Below are positions 34,799 to 43,010 of a stretch of 64,000 nt of DNA, one piece after another. The DNA is from Akkermansia sp. (lineage in GTDB: Bacteria; Verrucomicrobiota; Verrucomicrobiia; Verrucomicrobiales; Akkermansiaceae): NCBI RefSeq assembly GCF_020860705.1, contig NZ_JAJBTT010000018.1, positions 80,996 to 144,995 of the forward strand, given 5' to 3'. The stretch's first letter is position 1, and every line of letters begins with the position of its first letter. The notes beneath the pieces were generated by a model, which did not search any database, was not told where the DNA came from, and saw only the letters and a program-made list of their open reading frames with translations. The position numbers and the translations under genes are program-made.

Positions 34799-36427
34799 TT
34801 ATTGCATATTAAGTGATGTATGAACATAAACGCCTATGGCATTTTTTTCAAATTCTTCTTTTCCCTTTTCTCCCCAGTCAATGATGAGTTTTTTATCGTT
34901 GAAAAGAATAACATCTGCCTTCTCATTAGGTATATGAAGTCGATATGCATGAGATTGGAAAATCCGTATAGCGTAATGGGATTTCGAGCATTCTATTTCA
35001 ACAATATGTTCTTCCAAATCTTCTTTTGAATGAATATTGGTATTCTGCTCTCGAAAACAGCGTTCGAGGAACCCTCCTCGTGTAACGGAATTATTTCCTT
35101 TTTGGATAATTAAATAAGGAGAAATTTTTTGTCTCTTTACAAAATCATAGATATTACAACTTCCTTTCTTCATCATAATACTGTGAAACAATGAGTCTTC
35201 TCGAAATCCGAAATCATGAATATTTGCCGATGAATCTATAAATTCTTGTATTAAATCAGGATTTTGTTCACAATTTATAATTGTGTTCATGCATTCTTTA
35301 GTTAAGACAAGAGAACTTCCAAACATTTCAAGTTCTTCTTCTTCAAGGCATGGAAATCCTTTATATAAGTGGCACGTTAAAGCGCTCCCACAATAATAAC
35401 TTCCACAATTTTGTGGGATGATAGTATGAAAGTTATTTATTGTTTCAAGATAAGACGGGCCATAAAAATCATCATCATCTATTTTTGCAAATAAATCGTA
35501 TGAAGAAATATCGATATTTCTGACTGTATCAATGAAATTAGATAATTGATTCTTATTTGGATATAGACGTAGAGTAAGCCTTCCTTCCTGCTGATAGGTT
35601 TTACACTCAGGTATAAGTATTTTTTTAAAAAAGTATTCACTAATTCCCTTGACGGCAACAAATAAGTGAAAAGAAGTATAGGATTGATGCATGAAGGAAT
35701 GTATTTGACGCAACAAATCTCCGATTCTCTTGTAGGAGGAGAGGCATAAAGCAATTTTTCGTTTTCGCAAACTATATGAATTTTCAGAGTAATGTAGGTT
35801 TTTTCTTGGCTTTTGATAAAAACAATCAAAACTACTAATCATAATTTTTATTTTTCCCCGTGAATGAGCAAATTCTAAGGCAGTATCGGTGGGTAATGTA
35901 TAAGTCAGGAATATATTTGCAATTTTTTTGCGACTTTTTGAAGGAATAACCATTGCGTGAGTGCCCCATACGTAAGGAGAATTTCTACTCCAATATTTTG
36001 TTTGGAATGGAATAAAATTTACTTCTTTAAATGGCGTCGATGGTGTTGTTTTATGAGAATAAAAAAGTCTAAAAATATCGGTATCTGGATATTCCGCAAT
36101 ATATTTTTCTAAAGCAGTTTTTAGTAAATGTGCCGAAACAACAGGAGTTGCATCACTTTCTCCAAAAATGATTAGGTCGTCATTTTTAAATTTTGGATCC
36201 AAAAGCATCTTAACGAAAGAGATTCTTAATGATCGTATGCATGGTTTATTGCAATCTTGGGGATCGGATCCTAAAAATTCAAAGAAATCTTTATATTCAT
36301 AATTTGTATCTTTTAATTCATGCACAGCTTGGCTTGTAGAATAGGGTATGACGTCATAGCCCAATTCCAGCATTTCTTCAATGCCTTCCAGGGCTTCTCC
36401 TGGAGATTGGAGTAGAATACATTTCAT
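34799..36427 (-). CDS. Two-domain glycosyltransferase
   Basis: 542 residues from the ATG at 36427, 4 nt after the previous stop; an ATG at 36445 would add six residues and overlap the upstream gene. The N-terminal ~220 residues start MKCILLQSPGEALEG and contain IIFGESDATPVVSAHLL and YVWGTHAMVIPSKSRKKI, reminiscent of GT25-like transferases. The C-terminal half is GT2-like: KIALCLSSYKRIGDLLRQI and KIDDDDFYGPSYLE. It ends in the same beta segment as the downstream paralogue (YAIRIFQSHAYRL). The fusion could add two sugars in turn. Domain naming of the first half is tentative. Confidence 0.72.
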   Translation of the reverse strand: MKCILLQSPGEALEGIEEMLELGYDVIPYSTSQAVHELKDTNYEYKDFFEFLGSDPQDCNKPCIRSLRISFVKMLLDPKFKNDDLIIFGESDATPVVSAHLLKTALEKYIAEYPDTDIFRLFYSHKTTPSTPFKEVNFIPFQTKYWSRNSPYVWGTHAMVIPSKSRKKIANIFLTYTLPTDTALEFAHSRGKIKIMISSFDCFYQKPRKNLHYSENSYSLRKRKIALCLSSYKRIGDLLRQIHSFMHQSYTSFHLFVAVKGISEYFFKKILIPECKTYQQEGRLTLRLYPNKNQLSNFIDTVRNIDISSYDLFAKIDDDDFYGPSYLETINNFHTIIPQNCGSYYCGSALTCHLYKGFPCLEEEELEMFGSSLVLTKECMNTIINCEQNPDLIQEFIDSSANIHDFGFREDSLFHSIMMKKGSCNIYDFVKRQKISPYLIIQKGNNSVTRGGFLERCFREQNTNIHSKEDLEEHIVEIECSKSHYAIRIFQSHAYRLHIPNEKADVILFNDKKLIIDWGEKGKEEFEKNAIGVYVHTSLNMQ

Positions 36428-36431
36428 GCAA

Positions 36432-37304
36432 CTAGTCTGCTTCATGTGTTTTTAATGTCAGATAATCATTTCTATATTGTTTACCTTGTTTATTTAAAAT
36501 ATCAGAAGACCATGAAAACCAATCTAATTTTAACGAATCAGCAAAAAAATGATAAATTCCAGCGCATCCTGTGCTGATTCTCCGGAAGAAGTTTCGAGGA
36601 TATAATTGTATGATATCTGGTTGGCTCCAGTTTAAATGTTCTGCTGTATATGTAATCAACGGATCAGAGTGATTGAATAAGTGGATGGCACGAAGATTAT
36701 CGGGACTACACCAGTGAGCGCTGGCTAGATTATTATCTGGCATTGGATATGGAATGCAAGTCATGCACAATCTTTCGCTAGAGTAAATAATTCCTCCCAA
36801 ATGTTGGCAAAGTTTGCCATAGATTACATCTTCGAATCCTTTAGAAGGAATATTGTCAAAGCTGACTATTTTCTCTATCATGGAACGTGAAAGGAAATAT
36901 CCGGCTCCTCCGCTGGGATATCCTTGAGTCTGCAAAGATGTGTTTCCTATAAGATCCGCTTCTGGCTGAAGCAAGGAATGAAGCCGTTCCGTTTTTACAT
37001 ACGTATCATCATCACATTTGAAAAACCACTCAAAATCATAATTCAGCAGTGCATATTTAAAAAATGCCAGGATTTTTTTCGGCAAGTGTTCGTAATTATC
37101 GCAAACTGGAAGATAAACAACGTGCTCTTTTTCAAATGCATATAGATAGTCCCCTCCTACGAATATTTTGCATTGTATATTCCAAGGTAAATTCTTCATC
37201 CAGGTTTCTCGTACAGCCTGTTGACGTTCATTGGCGTGTAGACAGGAACAAATACCGATTAAGATGCGAGAACATGGTTCACGAATGAATTTTACATTCT
37301 CCAT
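36432..37304 (-). CDS. GT31-like (beta-1,3-galactosyltransferase/Fringe type) glycosyltransferase
   Basis: 290 residues with a layout better known from eukaryotic beta-1,3-glycosyltransferases. An early RQQAVRETWMKNLPW (28-42) matches the RRxAIRxTW motif. WFFKCDDDTYVK near 94-105 is the DxD motif. GYPSGGAGYFLS and FEDVIYGKL supply the acceptor-side glycine motif and the ED pair. There is no transmembrane anchor, so it is cytosolic. It begins 5 nt after the stop of the next gene upstream. The linkage type is inferred from family resemblance. Confidence 0.78.
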   Translation of the reverse strand: MENVKFIREPCSRILIGICSCLHANERQQAVRETWMKNLPWNIQCKIFVGGDYLYAFEKEHVVYLPVCDNYEHLPKKILAFFKYALLNYDFEWFFKCDDDTYVKTERLHSLLQPEADLIGNTSLQTQGYPSGGAGYFLSRSMIEKIVSFDNIPSKGFEDVIYGKLCQHLGGIIYSSERLCMTCIPYPMPDNNLASAHWCSPDNLRAIHLFNHSDPLITYTAEHLNWSQPDIIQLYPRNFFRRISTGCAGIYHFFADSLKLDWFSWSSDILNKQGKQYRNDYLTLKTHEAD

Positions 37305-37309
37305 TTCAT

Positions 37310-38341
37310 CTAAATGTCCATATTATTGAGGACAGTAAAAATTTCTTTCCAGCTTTCCAAGGAAGATTCTTTATTACTGAGCAAAAGACCTCGTTCTCGT
37401 GCGGCTGCCGCCATATCGTATCTTTGGTTAGGTTCATAAGCCATTTTGCTTGCATAATAGATAAAATCTCTTTCATTGTTGCATAACCATCCTGTTTTAC
37501 CATGTTCAATCATTTGTTGCCATCCTCCTGCGTTATCTACGATCAATACGCTCCCACTGGACATGGCTTCAAAACCTATACGCGGCCAATTTTCAACTGT
37601 ATTGCTTGGTTGTAAGATAATCTCACAATGCTGATAAAATTCCTGTTGTGATACTTCTTCTTGATTAAGAGCTGTCCGTATCCACGGCGGGGGAGGACCT
37701 GTTTTTTCTTCGCTTCTTTTTCCGAATCCGAGAAAGAGTCCCCGTTTGGGAATTGGGGATACAAAAGACTCATAAATGAAGAGAGTATCTTTAGCAAATT
37801 TATCGGCTTCCTGTCGAGAAATCCGCCCACATCCAAAATATTCGTTCCTACGTTTTTCGATAAAGGGAAAATCTTCACGATGAAAATATGGAATGAATTT
37901 TTTAAATTGTATTTTAGGATTCTTGTTAAAAGCTTTTAACTTGATTTTGTTTTCCTGCATAACTCTTTCGTTTTGATAAAGAAACATGGCAATCTCACCT
38001 TTTCTCATAGCCTCTTTTTCTTGAGGGAAAAGCCAACTCATACAATTTACAAAAACAGTTTTCTTAGTGTAAGTGCGTATCTGAGGAAGCAGTTCTAAAA
38101 ATTCCCCATTGCAGAAGCTAAAAATAGGATCTTCTTCTGTTAAGGAAGAATAGTCATTAACCGGATGTATATGCACTCCACGGGCAAGCATTTCTGGATA
38201 AAGTGGATTTCTTTCTACTCTCCATGGAGGGATTAAGTGAACCTCCATTCCCATGAATTGCCAGATCAGGATCTGATGATATAACTCAGTTCCGGCGCCT
38301 CCGTAAAGTTCTGGAAATCCAAAAACAAATAAACGTTGCAT
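37310..38341 (-). CDS. Glycosyltransferase, GT4-like
   Basis: 343 residues from the ATG at 38341, where a typical MQRLFVFGFPELYGGAGTEL start is found; 53 further in-frame residues upstream look non-coding. The C-terminal half contains IILQPSNTVENWPRIGFEAM and SSGSVLIVDNAGGWQQMIEH, the E-x7-E-type nucleotide-sugar site of GT-B enzymes. First gene of the glycosyltransferase operon. Sugar specificity unknown. Confidence 0.75.
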   Translation of the reverse strand: MQRLFVFGFPELYGGAGTELYHQILIWQFMGMEVHLIPPWRVERNPLYPEMLARGVHIHPVNDYSSLTEEDPIFSFCNGEFLELLPQIRTYTKKTVFVNCMSWLFPQEKEAMRKGEIAMFLYQNERVMQENKIKLKAFNKNPKIQFKKFIPYFHREDFPFIEKRRNEYFGCGRISRQEADKFAKDTLFIYESFVSPIPKRGLFLGFGKRSEEKTGPPPPWIRTALNQEEVSQQEFYQHCEIILQPSNTVENWPRIGFEAMSSGSVLIVDNAGGWQQMIEHGKTGWLCNNERDFIYYASKMAYEPNQRYDMAAAARERGLLLSNKESSLESWKEIFTVLNNMDI

Positions 38342-38453
38342 TTGTATGTTAGCTGTCCCCCAATGTGTGAAAGTAATACTCAAGGGGGTTATAATACACT
38401 GCGTTATGTCGGTGATGTTTGGAAGTCTCCGAGAATAATAGAAACAAAAAATA

Positions 38454-38954
38454 TTAGTATATTCTAAAATAATACGGTATAAGTTTTGAGATTTTTTCAA
38501 TCTCTTCTTTGTCAGAAGGATGTCCCGTTATGATAACCAATTGATTATTATATATGCTTCCTTTCATGATTATAGGTGGTCCTTTTCCTGCATCTGCGTT
38601 CGTCCAATCGTTCTCTTGAAGTTTCTCCTGAATTTTTTGTGCATCTATATTATTTAGTTTAGCGATTATTACAGTATATTTCGAATTATACTTTGATTTT
38701 TCTGGAGGACGATAGGAAATGCGAAAACAGATAATATGAGTTTTTCTTTCGATAAGTATTTTTTTTGATTTTTTAAAATAATCAAATTGTTTTAACCCAA
38801 ATTCTTTAATTGTTCCAATGTTTTCTAAAATTAATTGTGATACTACTTGGGGTTCATTGATGCAATTAATTTTGGTGTTCGTAATTGAATGGTTAAAAGA
38901 ATTAGTCCAAAATGATCCAATACTTGTTGCAAAAAGTATTGTTATAATATCCAT
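38454..38954 (-). CDS. Candidate immunity protein, copy 2
   Basis: 166 residues with a hydrophobic N-terminus (MDIITILFATSIGSFWTNS) that could direct export, then a soluble domain. It starts 29 nt after the stop of the H...GCIE protein and has the same gene position and length as the partner of the other copy. Faint shared features with that protein are the IGSFW/TGSLW stretch, an early NCI, and a similar C-terminal ending before a short IPxYxR/K tail. Overall likeness is low. I recognise no family. Immunity is inferred from pairing and from fast divergence. Confidence 0.6.
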   Translation of the reverse strand: MDIITILFATSIGSFWTNSFNHSITNTKINCINEPQVVSQLILENIGTIKEFGLKQFDYFKKSKKILIERKTHIICFRISYRPPEKSKYNSKYTVIIAKLNNIDAQKIQEKLQENDWTNADAGKGPPIIMKGSIYNNQLVIITGHPSDKEEIEKISKLIPYYFRIY

Positions 38955-38983
38955 GATTTTAAAACTTCTATTTAAAATATTGA

Positions 38984-39649
38984 TTAAAATGTACCAGCAG
39001 GATACCCAGGAGGAGGAGCAACAGGCGTAACGGGGGGTTTGACTGCTGCTTCAATACTGAGTTTGATATATCCATCTTCTGCTAAACGAGTTAGTACTTC
39101 ATCTGTTGTCCCCCCAGCCTGAGCTCCGCATAAATTGATGATAGTTAACACAAAAGATGCAAAATCAAATACTTCGATACATCCAAGCCCTCCCATTGCA
39201 TAATGAGTGAATTGTGATGGTCCTGCATGTACAAGAAAATTACCATAAATCAAAAATGCTCCATTTTCAAGATTTTGCATACTATGAGGATTATAATTTG
39301 GGTCGTAAGTGGTCAGTACATAATTTTGTGCGTCTGCGAGACCTGACATAAATACATTTTCATTTGCTGTGGTTTTGGACGGCATGAATCTTAATGCATA
39401 AAATATAGAATCAACACCGGGAAATTTTGTGCTAGTTAGCACCACTTTGTAGATAGGAACTTCGTATGCGAATCCTGTCTTTATAGGATAGCATTTAGCT
39501 AAATATTTGAATTCTACTCCTTCTGATTCATATTTTGTTGAGGTTACTTTGATAGTAACAGTTCCCAACCCAGAACCACTTGGATTCGGATTGAATGTTC
39601 TGGAATTTGAAGAATTGATAACAGGATGGAATTTTGTTAATTCACACAT
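38984..39649 (-). CDS. H...GCIE protein, candidate cell-wall-acting effector, copy 2
   Basis: 221 residues, no signal peptide. Central features are NGAFLIYGNFLVHAGP and MGGLGCIEVF, giving His141 and Cys157, sixteen residues apart as in the HG...S-x-GC active site of L,D-transpeptidases and related toxins. A conserved FNPNPSGSGLG lies near the N-terminus, and a proline-rich PVAPPPGYP tail ends the protein. From residue 17 onward it aligns without gaps to the other copy, about 78% identical by hand count. The family is not one I can name; transpeptidase-like chemistry is inference from motif spacing. Confidence 0.65.
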   Translation of the reverse strand: MCELTKFHPVINSSNSRTFNPNPSGSGLGTVTIKVTSTKYESEGVEFKYLAKCYPIKTGFAYEVPIYKVVLTSTKFPGVDSIFYALRFMPSKTTANENVFMSGLADAQNYVLTTYDPNYNPHSMQNLENGAFLIYGNFLVHAGPSQFTHYAMGGLGCIEVFDFASFVLTIINLCGAQAGGTTDEVLTRLAEDGYIKLSIEAAVKPPVTPVAPPPGYPAGTF

Positions 39650-39970
39650 AATATATTGATGTTTTACGTTATAAATGAATATGGGTAGAGCTTTTCCCCT
39701 ACTATTTGAAACGATAACGAAATGTAAATATAAAAGTCAAGAAAAAATAATGATTTGTCGGAAATTTTTCATTTTCTCTACTCTATACATGTATGGTTAA
39801 TCTTCTTGCCGAATGATTAAAAACCTATTAACAAGAAGCAAATGAAAGCGGAAACCAAACACAAATAATCTTTGCATCTATTAGTAAGCTGAATCGTTAT
39901 TTGTGAAAAAGATGTAATATATTTCCCGGATGCGTTCGAAAGTATCCGCAGGAATATTGTAAATGGGAAA
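39650..39970. other. Intergenic region between the two effector-immunity copies
   Basis: 321 bp, AT-rich, no gene. It contains the copy-2 promoter-region block listed separately. No inverted repeats or recombinase sites were noticed. Confidence 0.5.
39729..39746 (-). promoter_or_regulatory. Conserved 18-nt upstream block, copy 2
   Basis: TATAAAAGTCAAGAAAAA on the plus strand; on the transcribed strand this includes TTGACT, a good -35 hexamer. The same 18 nt lie 80 nt upstream of both copies of the effector gene. A second shared word, GAGCTTTTC, follows nearer the gene (39688-39696 here). The matching -10 is weak. Confidence 0.5.
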
Positions 39971-40474
39971 TTAATCCGTTTTAATATAATCCGGGATTAT
40001 ATCCATTGTTTTTCTCATTATTGATTCATCTTCAATTTTTCCATACATTAGAATAAGAGTGTTAGAAATGACTTTGGCAAGATAACGACTGCTTGCTTTT
40101 GTATCTGTTCGTATTCCTGTGTCTTGTTTTTTGATTTTGTCAGATATGATTTTTCTTTCCTGTGGGTTTAATTCCATGATTATTGCAAAAATAGAATGAC
40201 TGTTTTTAGAAAGAGGATCTTGATGAGATATCATAAAACGGACTAAAGGAACTTGTGATTTAACAGGTAAATTATTTTTTTTAATAAAATAATTAATGCA
40301 ATCCAAGGTATAATCTTTTCTTTCCTGTAATGGACTTAAGATAAGTTTTCCATTTTGGATGCAAGACGTTATACAATTTTCTTTTGAAGATACAGAAGGA
40401 TGTTGGGAAGATGATGCCCAAAGACTTCCTGTTCCTATTCCTATACAAAGTAATATTGCTGATGGTTTTTTCAT
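39971..40474 (-). CDS. Candidate immunity protein, copy 1
   Basis: 167 residues with a convincing signal peptide (MKKPSAILLCIGIGTGSLWA, cleavage near 20), so the mature protein should be periplasmic, where a wall-acting toxin would be met. It starts 32 nt after its partner's stop. The mature part is charged, lacks known motifs and ends near IIPDYIKTD. It resembles the copy-2 partner only loosely, while the two effectors are nearly the same. Confidence 0.62.
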   Translation of the reverse strand: MKKPSAILLCIGIGTGSLWASSSQHPSVSSKENCITSCIQNGKLILSPLQERKDYTLDCINYFIKKNNLPVKSQVPLVRFMISHQDPLSKNSHSIFAIIMELNPQERKIISDKIKKQDTGIRTDTKASSRYLAKVISNTLILMYGKIEDESIMRKTMDIIPDYIKTD

Positions 40475-40506
40475 GACGGCCAGTATTGTAAAGTGGAATG
40501 GTAGTA

Positions 40507-41163
40507 TTAAAAAGCGCCATCAGGATATCCAGGAGGTGGGGCAACAGGAGTAACTGCTGGCTTGACGGCTGCTTCAATAATGAGTTTGATGTATCCGTCT
40601 TCGGCCAATCGGGTTAAGACATCATCCACCGCTTCTCCGGATTGGTCGCCGCACATATCAATGATTTTCTCTTTAAAGGATTGGAAATTGAATACTTCGA
40701 TACATCCAAGACCTCCCATGCCATAGTCTGTGAATTCCGCCGGTCCTGCATGTACTAGAAAGTTGCCATAAATTAAAAATGCTCCGTTATCAAGCCCCGG
40801 AACGCTATGGGGGCTATACTTACGATCATAAGTGGTCAATACATAATTTTGAGCATCTGCAAGTCCTGACATACCTATATTTTCCTGTTCTGTACGTTTG
40901 TAAGGCATAAACCTTAAAGCATAGAAGAGGGATTCAAGACCAGGAAATTTTGTGCTGGTAAGCACAATGTTATAAACAGGAACTTCATAAGCAAATCCTG
41001 TTAATATAGGGTAGCATTTGGCTAAATATTTAAACTCCTTTCCTTCTGGTTTGTATTTTGCTGAGGTTACTTTGATTGTCACGGTCCCCAAACCGGAACC
41101 ACTGGGATTTGGATTAAATGTTCTCCCTTTTGAAGAAGTGTCGAATACTTTTTGGATGTTCAT
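40507..41163 (-). CDS. H...GCIE protein, candidate cell-wall-acting effector, copy 1
   Basis: 218 residues from the ATG at 41163; an ATG at 41217 would add 18 residues absent from the paralogue. Shared core: FNPNPSGSGLG (16-26), MSGLADAQNYVLTTYD (98-113), NGAFLIYGNFLVHAGP (126-141), GMGGLGCIEVF (148-158), RLAEDGYIKL (185-194) and PVAPPPGYP at the end. Putative catalytic His138 and Cys154. No signal peptide, so export would need a secretion machine or carrier. What it could otherwise be: a structural or adhesive protein whose GC and H are incidental. Confidence 0.65.
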   Translation of the reverse strand: MNIQKVFDTSSKGRTFNPNPSGSGLGTVTIKVTSAKYKPEGKEFKYLAKCYPILTGFAYEVPVYNIVLTSTKFPGLESLFYALRFMPYKRTEQENIGMSGLADAQNYVLTTYDRKYSPHSVPGLDNGAFLIYGNFLVHAGPAEFTDYGMGGLGCIEVFNFQSFKEKIIDMCGDQSGEAVDDVLTRLAEDGYIKLIIEAAVKPAVTPVAPPPGYPDGAF

Positions 41164-41242
41164 GATGGATTGTTTTTTTAAGGTTATGGAAAAATGCAGG
41201 CGTGAGCTTTTCTCCATTATTTTCCAATGGAAGAGAATTTTT

Positions 41243-41260
41243 TATAAAAGTCAAGAAAAA
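41243..41260 (-). promoter_or_regulatory. Conserved 18-nt upstream block, copy 1
   Basis: Identical 18 nt to the copy-2 block and at the same 80-nt distance from the chosen start codon, which supports the start at 41163. It contains TTGACT on the minus strand. GAGCTTTTC recurs at 41204-41212. Confidence 0.5.
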
Positions 41261-41583
41261 TTATTATATCTCAGTGCATTTTTGCGTATTGCTCTAAAAC
41301 AAAACACACTGGAATAAAAATCATAGATGTAGCTCAATATGAACAAGATAGCTATATGTGAATATGAGAAAAAGATATAATGATATTTGTTATAAGTAAT
41401 TAATATAAAAATTATTATGGGAGTAATTGGTGTGATTGAAAACAGATCATATGCCTTCCTTGACTCAACGAACAAGATATGTAAGTCATCAAGAACATCC
41501 GGTTTGCTTTGAAACGACTCTGGGGGAAAAAATTCTATATCCTGTGACCAACATGGGCTCTGTATTAATATGACATTCTTCAC
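41251..41583 (-). pseudogene. Truncated gene start, possible remnant
   Basis: A strong Shine-Dalgarno (GGGAGGAG) stands 6 nt before this ATG, one of the best in the window. About 49 plausible residues follow (MKNVILIQSPCWSQDIEFFP and on), then low-complexity Ile/Phe/Tyr-rich sequence that looks like non-coding AT-rich DNA read in frame. The opening resembles the start of the two-domain glycosyltransferase (MKCILLQSPGE). Most likely the 5' end of a deleted gene; it also covers the copy-1 promoter block. Confidence 0.35.
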
Positions 41584-41861
41584 TCCTCCCTGGCGGTGAA
41601 TCCGGGGAAATATGAGAAATAAAATTTCACTGTTACCTCAAGTAACTCTTTTGAAGTAAAGCAAAAACTGAAAAGTTACTTACATTATTTCCATCAATGG
41701 AAAGAGAAATATGGAAAGAGGAGAGGGGAAAAATGAAATTGCAAATGTATTCCCTATCCTTCACTATTTGAGTGTGTTCTATTTTGAGGCAAGACAGCCC
41801 TATATATTTAGAACTCTCGAGATGAATGGTATAGTTTCCAGTACATGAATTTTAGCTTGTC
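41584..41861. other. Intergenic region with an imperfect hairpin
   Basis: AT-rich gap between the gene remnant and the divergent pyruvyl-transferase-like gene. At about 41640-41682, aagtaactctttt and aaaagttactta form an imperfect hairpin with an 18-nt loop. No gene or RNA was recognised. Confidence 0.4.
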
Positions 41862-42791
41862 TTGAAAAGGAAAAGATTACTCCTATCATTTTTTATGAAT
41901 TCCGTTATTTCTATTCTCCTTGACCTTGGTGAATTTATTTATAAGCCTAATCCTGGTAATATTGGAGATGCATTGATTGCCGTAGCAACTAAAAAATTGT
42001 TTTTGGAATATAATTTACCTTTCATCCCCGCTCATTCTGTAAGCCCAAATACTCTTTCATATAACTTTGTTTATGGTGGAGGGGGAGCCTGTATTCCTGA
42101 TTGGGGGTGCATTCCCACTCTTATACAGCTTTTTTCTTCCCCACAAATGGATCGCGTTGTCATTCTTCCCAGTAGTTTTTATGGTTGTGAAGCTTTGCTT
42201 GAGGTTTTCGATGAACGTTTTACTGTTTTTTGTCGGGATGAAATTAGTTTTAACTATTGCACTTGCAGGAATCGAAAAGCACGGTTCTTACTAGCCAATG
42301 ATATGGCCTTTGGGTTGAATGTTCGTATGTTCCTTAGTGAAGAAATATGGAAGACGGCTATTTCGAATTCAAATGTATTTCTTTTGACTGAGGAATGGAT
42401 TAGAAAATCTATGTATACTTTACAGGATGGGAGGAAAGTACTTTTGTTTTTACGAAATGACAGAGAAAGCCGTCTTGGAATAAGTCATTCTATTCGTTAT
42501 AAATATAGGACAGTGGATTTATCTGCCGTTCACTGTGACGACTGGTGCGACGCAAATTTGGCATCTACTTGGAGTTATTTATTTCTGACTTGTTTGGATA
42601 ATGCAGATGTTATTTTGACTGATCGGCTTCATGCAGCTATTGGTGGTCATTTATTAGGCAAGGAAGTTCACATTTTGGACAACACTTATCGTAAACTTTC
42701 CAGCGTTTATTATTATTCTCTATATAGAAGTCCCAATGTAAAACTATTGTCCTCTCTGGAGGAATTTCCTTATTGGCATGCTTTGGTTTGA
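41862..42791 (+). CDS. Polysaccharide pyruvyl transferase family protein
   Basis: 309 residues. Family blocks are NPGNIGDALIAVATKKLF (30-47), FVYGGGG (69-75), VVILPSSFYGCEALLEVF (98-115), CRDEISFNYC and DRLHAAIGGHLLGKEVHILD near the C-terminus. Such enzymes add pyruvate ketals to sugars of capsules or wall polymers; related ones act as glycosyl-phosphate transferases. The ATG at 41895 is an equally good start. Only plus-strand gene of the AT-rich island. Cysteine-rich for a cytosolic enzyme. Confidence 0.8.
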   Translation: MKRKRLLLSFFMNSVISILLDLGEFIYKPNPGNIGDALIAVATKKLFLEYNLPFIPAHSVSPNTLSYNFVYGGGGACIPDWGCIPTLIQLFSSPQMDRVVILPSSFYGCEALLEVFDERFTVFCRDEISFNYCTCRNRKARFLLANDMAFGLNVRMFLSEEIWKTAISNSNVFLLTEEWIRKSMYTLQDGRKVLLFLRNDRESRLGISHSIRYKYRTVDLSAVHCDDWCDANLASTWSYLFLTCLDNADVILTDRLHAAIGGHLLGKEVHILDNTYRKLSSVYYYSLYRSPNVKLLSSLEEFPYWHALV

Positions 42792-42811
42792 ATAGATATG
42801 AGGGCTAAAAA

Positions 42812-42931
42812 ATGATTATTTCTGAGTCCCCGTTGTATATATGCTATGGTTTGCTACTTGTTCTTCTTTTTATAGAGAGCAAGTTTGGCGGACGAATTCG
42901 AACTGTTCGGGAGGAAGCAGGAATAGCTTAA
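42812..42931 (+). CDS. Possible small membrane protein
   Basis: 39 residues: MIISESPLYICYGLLLVLLF then a charged tail (ESKFGGRIRTVREEAG). An AGGG Shine-Dalgarno lies 7 nt upstream and the frame begins 20 nt after the pyruvyl-transferase stop. A single hydrophobic helix is plausible. It could also be chance in AT-rich sequence. Confidence 0.25.
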   Translation: MIISESPLYICYGLLLVLLFIESKFGGRIRTVREEAGIA

Positions 42932-43010
42932 TGAGAAAGTTCGTCAAATATTCCCTCTACGTGTCGGGTAGTATAGACCATGAGGCATGAGGGAAACTGT
43001 AAAGTACGAG

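Noticed and set aside
41862..42791. Reading the pyruvyl-transferase-like gene as part of the duplicated effector module
   Set aside because: It is on the opposite strand, has its own enzyme family motifs and is not duplicated.
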